A DNA stretch of 64,000 nucleotides from Lachancea kluyveri NRRL Y-12651 (lineage: Eukaryota; Ascomycota; Saccharomycetes; Saccharomycetales; Saccharomycetaceae), in assembly GCA_000149225.2 (NCBI GenBank), contig CM000694.1, positions 1 to 64,000 on the forward strand, written 5' to 3'. This document shows, piece after piece, positions 45,956-55,232 of this stretch (position 1 is its first letter; every line of letters begins with the position of its first letter). The translations under genes were made by a program, and so were the position numbers. The notes below the pieces were generated by a model. It made no database searches. It was not told the DNA's origin and saw only the letters and a program-made list of their open reading frames with translations.

Positions 45956-47011
45956 ATGACACCAGTACCAAAAGTGCAACGCGCTTTCACTTTCAACCCG
46001 GAGAATAATAAACTTGAGTATCTGGAGAACTACAGGGTACAAAGTCTCAAACCACACCAAGGATTGCTAAAAATTAAGGCCGTAGGGCTATGTCATTCTG
46101 ACCTTACCATATTAAAAGGTGGATTTCCAGCCAGTCAACGTTATGCTATGGGCCACGAAATTTGTGGTGAGCTGGTCCAGACTTATGCAGATGAGCCCAA
46201 GTACGCCGTTGGTGAACTGTACACTGTCGTTGGAAATGCACCATGTGGTGGCTGCGATTCATGTAAAAAAGGGTGGGAAAGCTGTTGTACCGCCAATGGT
46301 GAAAAGGCTTGTGGCCTAGGGCAATGCTACGGTATCGGGCGCGATGGTGGATACGCCGAATATATAGCAATCGATTTGCGTCACTTAGTTAAGGTTCCCA
46401 AGGAGCTTGTTAATAAGCCCGAAATATGTGCTGTTGCGACTGATGCTGTTTTGACACCTTACCATGCTATTAAAAATATTCCAGGGTTTGCCAAGACTCC
46501 AGACTACTGTACTCTAGTCATTGGCTTGGGAGGTTTGGGACTCAATGGAATGCAGGTTGCGAACGCATTGGGTTCTAGGGTGATATGCGTAGATTTCAAG
46601 GACTCTCAGCTCCAAAAGGCTACGGAGATGGGCGCTGAGCAAGTGTTTAAACAATTGCCTACGGACGCATCACTTGGTGTAGATGCTGTTGTTGATTTCG
46701 TTGGACATACCTCCACTATAGCATCTGCTATGTTCCACTTGAAGCCTCACGGGTTTCTGGCCTTGGTTGGTATCAGTGCTGCTGGTTATGAAATAAGGTT
46801 TCCCGCGCTAAGTTATATGTTGGGCAAAGAGATCTCAATGATTTATTCTTTCTGGGGCACTACTTCTGACCAAAAAGAGGTCCTTGACCTCATTGCCGCG
46901 GGAAAAGTTATGCCACAGGTAACATCATACTCATTGTTCACGGATTTACCCTCCAAGATTGAAGAGATGAGAGAGGAGAAACTCAATGACAGGGCAGCAT
47001 TTCTCCCTTGA
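45956..47011 (+). CDS. Zinc-dependent medium-chain alcohol dehydrogenase
   Basis: A 351-residue cytosolic alcohol/aldehyde oxidoreductase of the zinc MDR type. Catalytic-zinc ligands are C46 (GLCHSD) and H67-E68 (MGHE). Structural-zinc cysteines are C97, C100, C103 and C111. The cofactor motif is GLGGLG, followed by VICVDFKD, whose acidic residue after the second strand favours NAD(H). It is not the ADH1/ADH2 type (no HTDLHAWHGDWP) and is nearer the bacterial and fungal propanol-preferring group. I start at the ATG at 45956 because a TATA box lies at 45888 and homology begins here; the open frame extends 77 codons further 5' without matching sequence. It follows MGT1 on the same strand. Substrate is unknown. 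Confidence 0.85.
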   Translation: MTPVPKVQRAFTFNPENNKLEYLENYRVQSLKPHQGLLKIKAVGLCHSDLTILKGGFPASQRYAMGHEICGELVQTYADEPKYAVGELYTVVGNAPCGGCDSCKKGWESCCTANGEKACGLGQCYGIGRDGGYAEYIAIDLRHLVKVPKELVNKPEICAVATDAVLTPYHAIKNIPGFAKTPDYCTLVIGLGGLGLNGMQVANALGSRVICVDFKDSQLQKATEMGAEQVFKQLPTDASLGVDAVVDFVGHTSTIASAMFHLKPHGFLALVGISAAGYEIRFPALSYMLGKEISMIYSFWGTTSDQKEVLDLIAAGKVMPQVTSYSLFTDLPSKIEEMREEKLNDRAAFLP

Positions 47012-47943
47012 TATATACTTTTCTCTCTAAGTATGAGCTTTTTGTAATGAGTTATGAATGCAATGGAAAAACTACAATGCCAACCTGCGGGGAAGTTCGA
47101 CATTTTCAGAGCTTGCAGAACAGGGATAGCCTCTTAGACCTTAGGAATTCGTTTATTTCTTTTTTGGATCTTGATTAAGACGAGGATTCAAAAAGGCTAA
47201 TAAAGTTAGAACTTTAAGTAAAGAAAAAACCATCTGGTTGGTATAGCTGAGAGCTACTGCAATATACTAGGGTTCTCTCATTATGTTTTAATACTTCAAA
47301 AATTATAGCACAGTTAACTGTACTTGTTTGCTATTGTATTCTGCATGTTTAAGGTTACTCTGTTTGGTAAAAGTTTTGCAACGACTAACCATATGTCTAT
47401 TGAAATAGATCCATACACCCATGTAAGAGTTAATATTACTCCCAAATATCCATTTCTGAACCTTTTATAAAGATAAATCAACTCCAGTACCAATTAAGCC
47501 GATTGTTTTGTATACCAGGCATAGTTATTGGAGTATAAATCTTGACAGTCGTGGGCACTAATTAAGTATTGTAATCTAAAAGAAGAGGACTATTGTAAAC
47601 ACTTGAGCGGACACCTGCTTGAAAAAGTTGAAATAGGGAGGTGTAAGTAAGATTCAATAAAATATGCGTAAAGGTATAATACCAGTTGTCAACAACACAG
47701 GTAGAAGTAGATACTGTACCTACTAGATATTCAACCAAAATTCAATCGTAAAATATGGTTTTCTTAAACTTTCGACATAGTATCATTAACCTTATAAATA
47801 TATGAGATAGGTGCATATTTTCAAACACTTCACAGACCTTAACATACGCCTTCAAAGAATAATAATTGTCACTTATTTTCATGCGGTATGTATGTTATGT
47901 TTTTAATAAAAGTGTTGCGCTAGAATATTGAAAATTAGACACG
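47012..47943. other. Convergent intergenic region, no gene seen
   Basis: AT-rich 0.9 kb between the stops of the alcohol dehydrogenase and YME2. No ORF, RNA gene or repeat recognised. Confidence 0.6.
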
Positions 47944-50412
47944 TTATTTATCGTTCTTGGACATATGCTGTATTATTGATTCACATTCACCAATAACAGC
48001 ACTACTTGCATCAATTTTTCCTGCTAAGTAACCCAATCTACTTTTGAACATTTTTTGGTCGCTAACCTTGCCTAGAGATCTCAACTCTTCTTCCCACTTC
48101 TTGATTCTTGCAGTTTCAAAACCAATAACCCTTAGTAGGTAACCAGTTTTCAACACGGTAGAGATTTCAGAATCTTTGATCAAGTAATTGAAGGCTGCCT
48201 TGTAGAGAGGCTTTGCTGGACGGATCTCCTTCAAGACACCTCTATCTCTAGATATAGAAATCAACCCATTTCTTTCCAACTCTAGTAAGCCAGCTTCCGG
48301 GGCAGACTTGAACAATGGTTTAAAAACGATTTCTTTAAAAGTCACCACATCCCGTTCACTTAACATCTCAATCAGCTCCCACGCTTGTGCACTCCTGATT
48401 CCGTCAGTCTTTTCACTCAAAAAAATTTGAGTAATCTGTTCCGAAGCCTGTTCAACCATTTTCTCTAGCGCCTCCTTTGGTTCCTCACCAGATTTTACTC
48501 TTCTTACAAAAGCCTGTAAATCTAGCATCCTGCCACCAATAGGTTCTAAGGCCTCATCAATTTCCTTTTCAATAGCTGCAGACAACTCAATACGTCTTTT
48601 CTCGTGATCTCCATCTTCATTAATAGGAGCTGCTTCCTGTAGTTGAGCTAGAACATAATACCTAGAAGATTTTTTCGAAGCATCGGATAGCACCAAAGTT
48701 TTAAAGACTTGATTTGGTAGGGACTCTGACAGTAGCTGATTAGGAGACACTGTTTCAGTTAAAAAAATCACATGTGCAATATTCATTTGTACCAACATAG
48801 CAGCCCAATCAGAAAGCTCCTTGTAAACAAATCCGTTTATTTCAGCCTTGTTGCTGAACCTGTCGATAACAATAACAGGCTTTTTTTCTGGGTGCTGTTG
48901 TAGGTAGTCTTCTTCTTTAACAGTAATTTGATTTTCACCACTGCCAATAGTGGGCTTATATCCTTTAAGAGCTATATGTCTGATAGAAATCAACGCGGTG
49001 CTTAGCATGTTTCTGAATTGAGTTTCTTTACTCTCAGACAAACCAGACTTTTGGCCAGTTAAGCCTTGAACACCTAAATCAATCAAGTTTGTCACAGAAT
49101 TAATCCATGGAAAGATGGGAAAGTACCCCACTTGTTGAGCTGCATTTCTCAAAAACTTGGCGTCGGTTCTTGATTTTATTAGCTTGTCACAGTCCAAATA
49201 TAACACGTTCGGTCTACCGTGTAAGGTGTGCTGAACGACCAATTCGTGTTTTCCTGATCCTCTTGGACCCCTGATTAAAACAAATGTGTTGTTGTTTTCT
49301 TCTAACCACATTTTTAGGTCGTTAACTTTTTCAACACGTTCCTCCCATAATTGTTTCCCATTAGAATGCACTTCCTCAGTACCCAACAAATGCCTAAAAG
49401 AAGACACTGTCGAGGAAGTAAATTTCCACAACTTTTTGACGAAATAGTTGTCTCTAGAGAGTGAATATCTACGTGTTACTTTTTGTTCGATACTGAATTC
49501 TCTAATGGGATCGAAAATTAACACGGCAGTAATAGATAATAATGCGATTACTAGTGGAATAGAAATTCTGCTGTGATTGACAAAAAAATCCCTGATCATG
49601 TGGCCTTTGACAATTCTTTCATACTGGATATGTAGTACGGAGTCGTTAATCTTCATACCTGTAACACAGTTTTTGGCACAAATAGCACCGCGATACGATC
49701 TATATCTTACCTTAGCTGATTTTTCGGTAGCAGTTGGAGGGTATATATCGATTATGGTGCCATACCTTCTAAACAAGGAGTACATTTCCTCCTCGGTCAA
49801 CGGTGCGCCCTCAAACTTAATGTTTATTATCGTACTTGGTAATCTCCTTAAGTCTTCAATCCAGGGTACACCTTTTACGGGGAACGCTGAAGCTTTAGTA
49901 AAAAAAGATAGCCAGGATTTCGAAGATTCCTTAGCAGTGTTTTGTTGAATCATGGAATTGACTTGAGCTGTGGTGTACTGTGATGGCACAAGAAAAGTTG
50001 CAAAAACGCCGCCGTCCCTCTTGATTGGGATAGTTGACCTTAGTTCTAAACCATAAATGGGGTTATCTGTGGGACTTGCGAAACTCATAATTTTTGCTCT
50101 TACTGCATCCCTTGTTTGGTTTGTTAGAACGGCATTGTACCATTGGGCAGGTCTCCACAAAGAGGTTGCTCTAGGATATACGTTATCGAAATACATCAAT
50201 GTTTCCTGTTCTGACTTTTGGATCACACCCGTATCTGTAGCATTACTTGATTCTCCTGCTTCATGGTCTTTTTCCTGGATCTCGGTAGAGATGAATCTTG
50301 ACTTGGGTACGTACCGACATATGCTTGCGTGAGCTAGCCGCCCTCTTCCAAGTGTTTGACTTAGATAGCGATGCATTCTGTTGTTTTGTCGACATAACAA
50401 TGTTAAGAGCAA
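47944..50412 (-). CDS. YME2: YME2 mitochondrial inner-membrane protein (RNA12/PRP12)
   Basis: An 822-residue protein (S. cerevisiae Yme2 about 850). A basic, hydroxylated N-terminus is a mitochondrial targeting signal. An RNA-recognition motif lies at about 195-275 (TIINIKFEGAPLTEEEMYSLF, then YGTIIDIYPP). One membrane helix follows at about 285-303 (SIPLVIALLSITAVLIF), then an AAA-like domain with Walker A GPRGSGKHE (381-389) and Walker B-like PVIVIDRF. Yme2 influences mitochondrial nucleoid structure and escape of mtDNA to the nucleus. The ATG of codon 13 (MHRYLSQ) is an alternative start that leaves the targeting signal intact. It is divergent from UBP15 across a 162-base shared promoter, the same order as in S. 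cerevisiae but without ADH2 between them. Confidence 0.95.
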   Translation of the reverse strand: MLLTLLCRQNNRMHRYLSQTLGRGRLAHASICRYVPKSRFISTEIQEKDHEAGESSNATDTGVIQKSEQETLMYFDNVYPRATSLWRPAQWYNAVLTNQTRDAVRAKIMSFASPTDNPIYGLELRSTIPIKRDGGVFATFLVPSQYTTAQVNSMIQQNTAKESSKSWLSFFTKASAFPVKGVPWIEDLRRLPSTIINIKFEGAPLTEEEMYSLFRRYGTIIDIYPPTATEKSAKVRYRSYRGAICAKNCVTGMKINDSVLHIQYERIVKGHMIRDFFVNHSRISIPLVIALLSITAVLIFDPIREFSIEQKVTRRYSLSRDNYFVKKLWKFTSSTVSSFRHLLGTEEVHSNGKQLWEERVEKVNDLKMWLEENNNTFVLIRGPRGSGKHELVVQHTLHGRPNVLYLDCDKLIKSRTDAKFLRNAAQQVGYFPIFPWINSVTNLIDLGVQGLTGQKSGLSESKETQFRNMLSTALISIRHIALKGYKPTIGSGENQITVKEEDYLQQHPEKKPVIVIDRFSNKAEINGFVYKELSDWAAMLVQMNIAHVIFLTETVSPNQLLSESLPNQVFKTLVLSDASKKSSRYYVLAQLQEAAPINEDGDHEKRRIELSAAIEKEIDEALEPIGGRMLDLQAFVRRVKSGEEPKEALEKMVEQASEQITQIFLSEKTDGIRSAQAWELIEMLSERDVVTFKEIVFKPLFKSAPEAGLLELERNGLISISRDRGVLKEIRPAKPLYKAAFNYLIKDSEISTVLKTGYLLRVIGFETARIKKWEEELRSLGKVSDQKMFKSRLGYLAGKIDASSAVIGECESIIQHMSKNDK

Positions 50413-50464
50413 TTGAGTAAAAAGGATGGCATTAGTAGAATAAGTAGTCCATATCCTCTACAGT

Positions 50465-50472
50465 CCGGGTAA
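50465..50472. promoter_or_regulatory. Reb1-type site in the YME2-UBP15 divergent promoter
   Basis: CCGGGTAA, the inverse of the Reb1 core TTACCCGG, lies in the 162-base divergent promoter. Reb1 is a general regulatory factor that sets nucleosome-free regions, so the location is fitting; binding is not shown. Confidence 0.6.
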
Positions 50473-50574
50473 CATTCAAAATCATCCGCAAAACTGGCGC
50501 GTATTTAAAAGGGGGTTCGATACCATAATGAACCTGCCGAATGTGAAGTAGACACATAAAAGAAAAGCCATAGA

Positions 50575-53500
50575 ATGAGCGAGCAGATCGAGAGTGATAA
50601 CCCTCTAAATAATACTGTTAGTGAAGTGATTGACCTGGGTAAGAGTATTGAAGAAGTGTTACCCACCTTGGATGGTCAAGAAACGCTGTGTGAAGGCGCC
50701 TTCACGTGGCATATAGATGATTGGGAACAATTGACTCAGGAGAAGCACGTTTCTCCTCGCTATAGAATTGGTAACTTCGAATGGGACGTTCTACTCTTCC
50801 CGCAAGGCAACCACAACAAAGGGTTGGCAATGTATCTAGAGCCCCACCCAGAAACTCAATCAAATGAAGAAACTCAAAAGTTAGAGTTGGTTGATCCAGA
50901 TTGGGCTGCCTGTGCCCAATTTGCAATAGCCATCTCCAAGCCAGGTGAAGATAAATCCCTGAACTTGGTAAATGTCTCAAGTCACAGGTTTTGTCCTACC
51001 GATACTGACTGGGGGTTTTCCAATTTTATTGACTTAGACTACTTGAAGTTCTACACCAGATCGAGACCTAGTGGATTTTTGTCTGAGGGCAAGCTAAATA
51101 TATCAGTTTTTGTTAGGGTACTAAAGGATCCTACAGGAGTTTTATGGCACAATTTTATGAATTATGACTCCAAGAAGGTAACTGGCTATGTAGGTTTTAA
51201 GAACCAAGGCGCAACATGTTACTTGAACTCATTACTACAGTCTTACTTTTTCACAAAGTATTTTAGAAAGCTGGTCTACCAAATCCCTACGGACAAAGAA
51301 TCTCCTAACAATAGTGTCCCTCTTGCCTTGCAAAGGGCATTTTTTCAATTACAAAAATCAAATGAACCATTAGATACTTTAGAGTTAACTAGGTCATTTG
51401 GTTGGGATACTGGGGACGCATTCACACAGCACGATGTCCAGGAATTAAACCGTATCTTGATGGATAGATTAGAGAACAAGATGAAGGGTACTGACGTCGA
51501 TGGCAAACTGAACGAGGTATTTGTAGGTAAGATGAGAAGCTACATAAAATGCGTGAATGTTGATTACGAATCTTCTAGGGTTGAAGATTTTTGGGATATT
51601 CAGTTGAACGTAAAGAATTTGAGAGGTCTACAAGAATCTTTTAAAAACTACATTGAGGTAGAGATGATGGACGGTGAAAACCAATATGCTGCACAAGGTT
51701 ATGGCCTACAAGATGCCAAGAAAGGTGTAGTGTTTGAATCTTTCCCACCGGTTTTACATCTACAATTGAAGAGGTTTGAATACGACTTCAACTACGACCA
51801 ATTGATTAAAATTAACGATCGCTACGAGTTTCCCGAATCTATTGATTTATCACCGTATTTGGATCCGGAGATTTCAAGCTCGAACGCTGATTCATATATT
51901 TACGATTTACACGGCGTTCTGGTACATACAGGCGACATTTCAACGGGCCACTATTATACCATGATTAAACCTAGCATTGAAGATCAGTGGTACAGATTTG
52001 ATGATGACAAAGTTTGGCGAGTTACTAAAAATCAGGTCTTCGAGGAAAACTTCGGACATGTGAGGCTTCCAGATGAGAAATTGCGTACGTTTACCCGGGA
52101 ACAGTATCAAAATTATTTAATTTCTCGCCAAACGAGTGCTTATATGCTTGTATACGTCAGGAAAGACATGGAAGACAAGATTCTACAGGAGGTGGAGGAT
52201 TCCGATGTTCCTAAACATATTGTTACAAGCATTGAAAATGAAAAGCAGGAAAATGAAAAGAGGATAAGAGAATTGGAAGAAATGCATTTGTACACCACAG
52301 TCCACGTTCATAGCATGCATAACTTTATTAATTTCCAAGGTTTTGATATATCTCCTAATGAGCGTTCTAAACTTTATAGCCCAGAATTGCACCAAAACAA
52401 TGAATATTCCTTGGCATTAAGATTTTTGAGAAGCACTAAAATGGATGATCTCTTCAGAGAAATAAACAAAACGTTAGAAGTTCCGGATGACAAACTTGTG
52501 CAGTACTGGACGATGGCTTACCGAAAAAACTATACTTTGAGATTAGATTGCCCAGTATCTCATTCTTCTGACGGAATGACGCTAGAACAAGTCATGAAAA
52601 GTATTAGTGCTGAAAGAGCAAGCTCAATCGATTTGTTTATCGAGGAGTCATACTTCGAGCTAAACTATTTAAGCTCCCTGCATAATTCTGGAAAGCTATC
52701 CTTTTCTGGCATGAATGCTGAATTTTTAAGTGAAGTAAAGGACAAGGTCTCAAGAAACGAGCTTCCTGACTCTAGAGAGTACTTAAAACCAACAGACGAC
52801 CCCCATCGGATATTGATATTTTTGAAAATTTTCGACATTGGTAAACAAAAACTGCAAGGATTTAGCCATGCAACCGTCAGACAGACTGAAGAAGTTAAAT
52901 TTTTAGCCAACTCGGTATCATCAATGTTTGAAAATAATTTTCCAGTCAAGTTCTACGAGGAAGTTCAGCCGGAATTAATCGAAGAGGTCGACAGCAATCA
53001 GCAGTTTGTAATCGCGGAGCTGTATGACGGTGACATTCTTACTTTCCAGAATGTCCCCTCTCAAACCCTATCATCACTTCCATATCACGAAAATGTTACC
53101 GAGTTCTACAATTTTTTACGTTACAGAATTAAGGTAACATTATCCAGGACCGAAGAAAGCGATGAGGAATACGTACTTCCTGCTGATAAAGATACCGATG
53201 AGATTGAGTTCTGGGTTTCGTCCAGGTCCTCCTATAAAGAGCTCTCAAAAATTATTTCTTCATTCATTAACGCCAAACCAGACTATATTAGAGTCTTTGC
53301 TGTGTACCCTAACGGACGGTTTTCCATGAGCTCAGAAAGCTCTTTGGATGAATACTTGATAAAAAACTACACAAAAGACACTATACCTCCATTTGAGTAT
53401 GAAATCCTGTCGATTAAGTTGAGAGAGTTGGAACATTTAAGATCCATCAAATTTTACTGGATGACAGATAGCTACGTTCATTATCACCCTTATGAATTCC

Positions 53501-54147
53501 GTCTTACAAATTCCTGTACTGTTAAAGAGTTCTTAGACAAACTGCAAAAGAGAATTGGATTCAGTGATGAGGATAAGGCTTCTGTTTTGCTTTGGACTAA
53601 CCATGAGTTTAAGTTTCAAGGAGTGCTTTCTGAAGAGAATACCTTTGCACAAATCAACGAATCCTACTTGATATTCGGCAGAGTATTGCCCGAAGAATTT
53701 TCCCTGGTGAGGCAGTTGGAAAAATTAACTCCAGATAGCGATGAGTCAATGGATGAAGAAGAAGACCTGAGTGTTGTTAGACAAAAATCAGCCCCAGTAA
53801 ATGGCCGTTTGGTGATTGTGCTCCAGTATTTTAGAGATTTTGAGAGTGGTCATGGTATTTCATTCCTTTTCAATTTGATTCCAGACGAAAACTTCATTGA
53901 TACAAAGAAAAGGTTGCATTCTAAATTTGGATTGGGCCAAAAAGAGTTTTCTAAGATCAAACTTGGGATCATGATGAGTGTAGAGGGTGGTTCTAGGTTT
54001 AAATCATTACATGGTTATGATGATGAGGCACTGAACACGGTTGTTCTATATGACGTAATGAACAATTTGGATTGTATATGTATGGATCATCCAGACCGTT
54101 CCAGAGCACAAACGTATCACGATAGGCCAATGGTGATCAAAAATTAG
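50575..54147 (+). CDS. UBP15: UBP15 ubiquitin-specific protease (USP7-type)
   Basis: A 1190-residue deubiquitinase (S. cerevisiae Ubp15 1230). A MATH/TRAF-like domain lies at about 40-180 (FTWHIDDWEQL, then WGFSNFIDLDYL). The USP catalytic domain is at about 205-545, with nucleophile C215 (GFKNQGATCYLNSLLQS), the TQHDVQELNRILMDRLE block and general-base histidine H459 (STGHYYTMIKP). The C-terminal half is the ubiquitin-like and extended region of the USP7 family. Ubp15 trims ubiquitin from cell-cycle and trafficking substrates and acts with peroxisomal Pex6. All catalytic signatures are present and the frame is intact. Its stop lies only 26 bases from that of convergent CAB4. Confidence 0.96.
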   Translation: MSEQIESDNPLNNTVSEVIDLGKSIEEVLPTLDGQETLCEGAFTWHIDDWEQLTQEKHVSPRYRIGNFEWDVLLFPQGNHNKGLAMYLEPHPETQSNEETQKLELVDPDWAACAQFAIAISKPGEDKSLNLVNVSSHRFCPTDTDWGFSNFIDLDYLKFYTRSRPSGFLSEGKLNISVFVRVLKDPTGVLWHNFMNYDSKKVTGYVGFKNQGATCYLNSLLQSYFFTKYFRKLVYQIPTDKESPNNSVPLALQRAFFQLQKSNEPLDTLELTRSFGWDTGDAFTQHDVQELNRILMDRLENKMKGTDVDGKLNEVFVGKMRSYIKCVNVDYESSRVEDFWDIQLNVKNLRGLQESFKNYIEVEMMDGENQYAAQGYGLQDAKKGVVFESFPPVLHLQLKRFEYDFNYDQLIKINDRYEFPESIDLSPYLDPEISSSNADSYIYDLHGVLVHTGDISTGHYYTMIKPSIEDQWYRFDDDKVWRVTKNQVFEENFGHVRLPDEKLRTFTREQYQNYLISRQTSAYMLVYVRKDMEDKILQEVEDSDVPKHIVTSIENEKQENEKRIRELEEMHLYTTVHVHSMHNFINFQGFDISPNERSKLYSPELHQNNEYSLALRFLRSTKMDDLFREINKTLEVPDDKLVQYWTMAYRKNYTLRLDCPVSHSSDGMTLEQVMKSISAERASSIDLFIEESYFELNYLSSLHNSGKLSFSGMNAEFLSEVKDKVSRNELPDSREYLKPTDDPHRILIFLKIFDIGKQKLQGFSHATVRQTEEVKFLANSVSSMFENNFPVKFYEEVQPELIEEVDSNQQFVIAELYDGDILTFQNVPSQTLSSLPYHENVTEFYNFLRYRIKVTLSRTEESDEEYVLPADKDTDEIEFWVSSRSSYKELSKIISSFINAKPDYIRVFAVYPNGRFSMSSESSLDEYLIKNYTKDTIPPFEYEILSIKLRELEHLRSIKFYWMTDSYVHYHPYEFRLTNSCTVKEFLDKLQKRIGFSDEDKASVLLWTNHEFKFQGVLSEENTFAQINESYLIFGRVLPEEFSLVRQLEKLTPDSDESMDEEEDLSVVRQKSAPVNGRLVIVLQYFRDFESGHGISFLFNLIPDENFIDTKKRLHSKFGLGQKEFSKIKLGIMMSVEGGSRFKSLHGYDDEALNTVVLYDVMNNLDCICMDHPDRSRAQTYHDRPMVIKN

Positions 54148-54173
54148 TGAAATTCTGCTACGTACACCTCTAT

Positions 54174-55064
54174 CTAATAATCAGTTTTGTTTAAGCTGTT
54201 GATTTTCATTTCGCGTTCCCTTAGTTCAGTGCTGCTCAGCTTCTCCTTCCACCCATCTTCCTCCTTACCACCCAATACATTTACTACATGAATATCTAGC
54301 GCTTGTAGACCTTTACCTTTTCTGACTTTATTGACAAACTCGCCCCCAGATACAGTTTCTCTACTCACTATCAGCGCTTCAATTTCTGGAACAGTCCCTG
54401 TTGGACCACAAACGTCCCTAATTGCCACAATTTCAACGTTCAAGGATGGCTTTAATTTTTGAAGGAACCGTTTGACGTTACTACACCTAGTATCAAAAGG
54501 TTGTAGCACCTCTTTGTACTTTTTATTTTGTAATAATTCTTGGTCTGTAACGCCCACTATAAGCCGTGAGCTAGTAAGAAATGCAGCAACACTAAGCAAA
54601 ATTTTATGTCCATCATGAATATGATCGAAAGTTCCGCCAAGCGCGGTTACTTTGTATTTGTCATTATCAGGGGTACCACATGATGTTTGGGCCATAGTAT
54701 GTGAAGATGTTTGATACGACTCAGTAGTGGTGTGAGGGAAGTAGCCAGTTAATTGGCTCTTGTCGGCAGGCACTATAAGTACATCCCAATGATAGGATTT
54801 GTAGTTTTCTAGGCTAACATTGAACAATATGTTAATAGAGACATCAAAACGGTCTTCCTTCAGAAGTACATCACGACTAATGCTGTACAGTTTTCCCAAC
54901 ACCCTGTCCAAGTGATCGGCGGATTGGAAGGTTTGCAGCAAGACAATATCCAATGACGATCCGGACTCTTTCAAGTGAGCCAAGCAGTTAATAAAAATGG
55001 ACCCCAGTCCCTGTTGAAGGTCCAAGTTAAGAACAGACGCAATGATAATAGCGACAGATTGCAT
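54174..55064 (-). CDS. CAB4: CAB4 pantetheine-phosphate adenylyltransferase
   Basis: A 296-residue protein (S. cerevisiae Cab4 305). It catalyses the fourth step of coenzyme A synthesis, 4'-phosphopantetheine plus ATP to dephospho-CoA, in the cytosolic CoA-synthesising complex. The nucleotidyltransferase domain starts at about residue 138 (VTALGGTFDHIHDGH, 139-153, with the H-x-G-H motif). It continues through SRLIVGVTDQELLQNKKYKE and a VSRETVSGG stretch matching the family's second nucleotide-binding motif. The N-terminal 130 residues are the fungal extension. The gene diverges from CWC22 with 168 bases between ATGs, as in S. cerevisiae. Confidence 0.95.
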   Translation of the reverse strand: MQSVAIIIASVLNLDLQQGLGSIFINCLAHLKESGSSLDIVLLQTFQSADHLDRVLGKLYSISRDVLLKEDRFDVSINILFNVSLENYKSYHWDVLIVPADKSQLTGYFPHTTTESYQTSSHTMAQTSCGTPDNDKYKVTALGGTFDHIHDGHKILLSVAAFLTSSRLIVGVTDQELLQNKKYKEVLQPFDTRCSNVKRFLQKLKPSLNVEIVAIRDVCGPTGTVPEIEALIVSRETVSGGEFVNKVRKGKGLQALDIHVVNVLGGKEEDGWKEKLSSTELREREMKINSLNKTDY

Positions 55065-55232
55065 GGTCCTTAATATGTTCGTAAAATTCTTTCTTTTCCT
55101 ATAGTATTGATCATTGGGGCGAATGTTTGCAAGTGTTCCATGGAAAATGTTTTTGACTTTTTAGAACCCACAATACGACAGCCATCATCCCCCAGAAAAG
55201 CACTCTGAAAGGACACGACAGCTAAATTCAAC

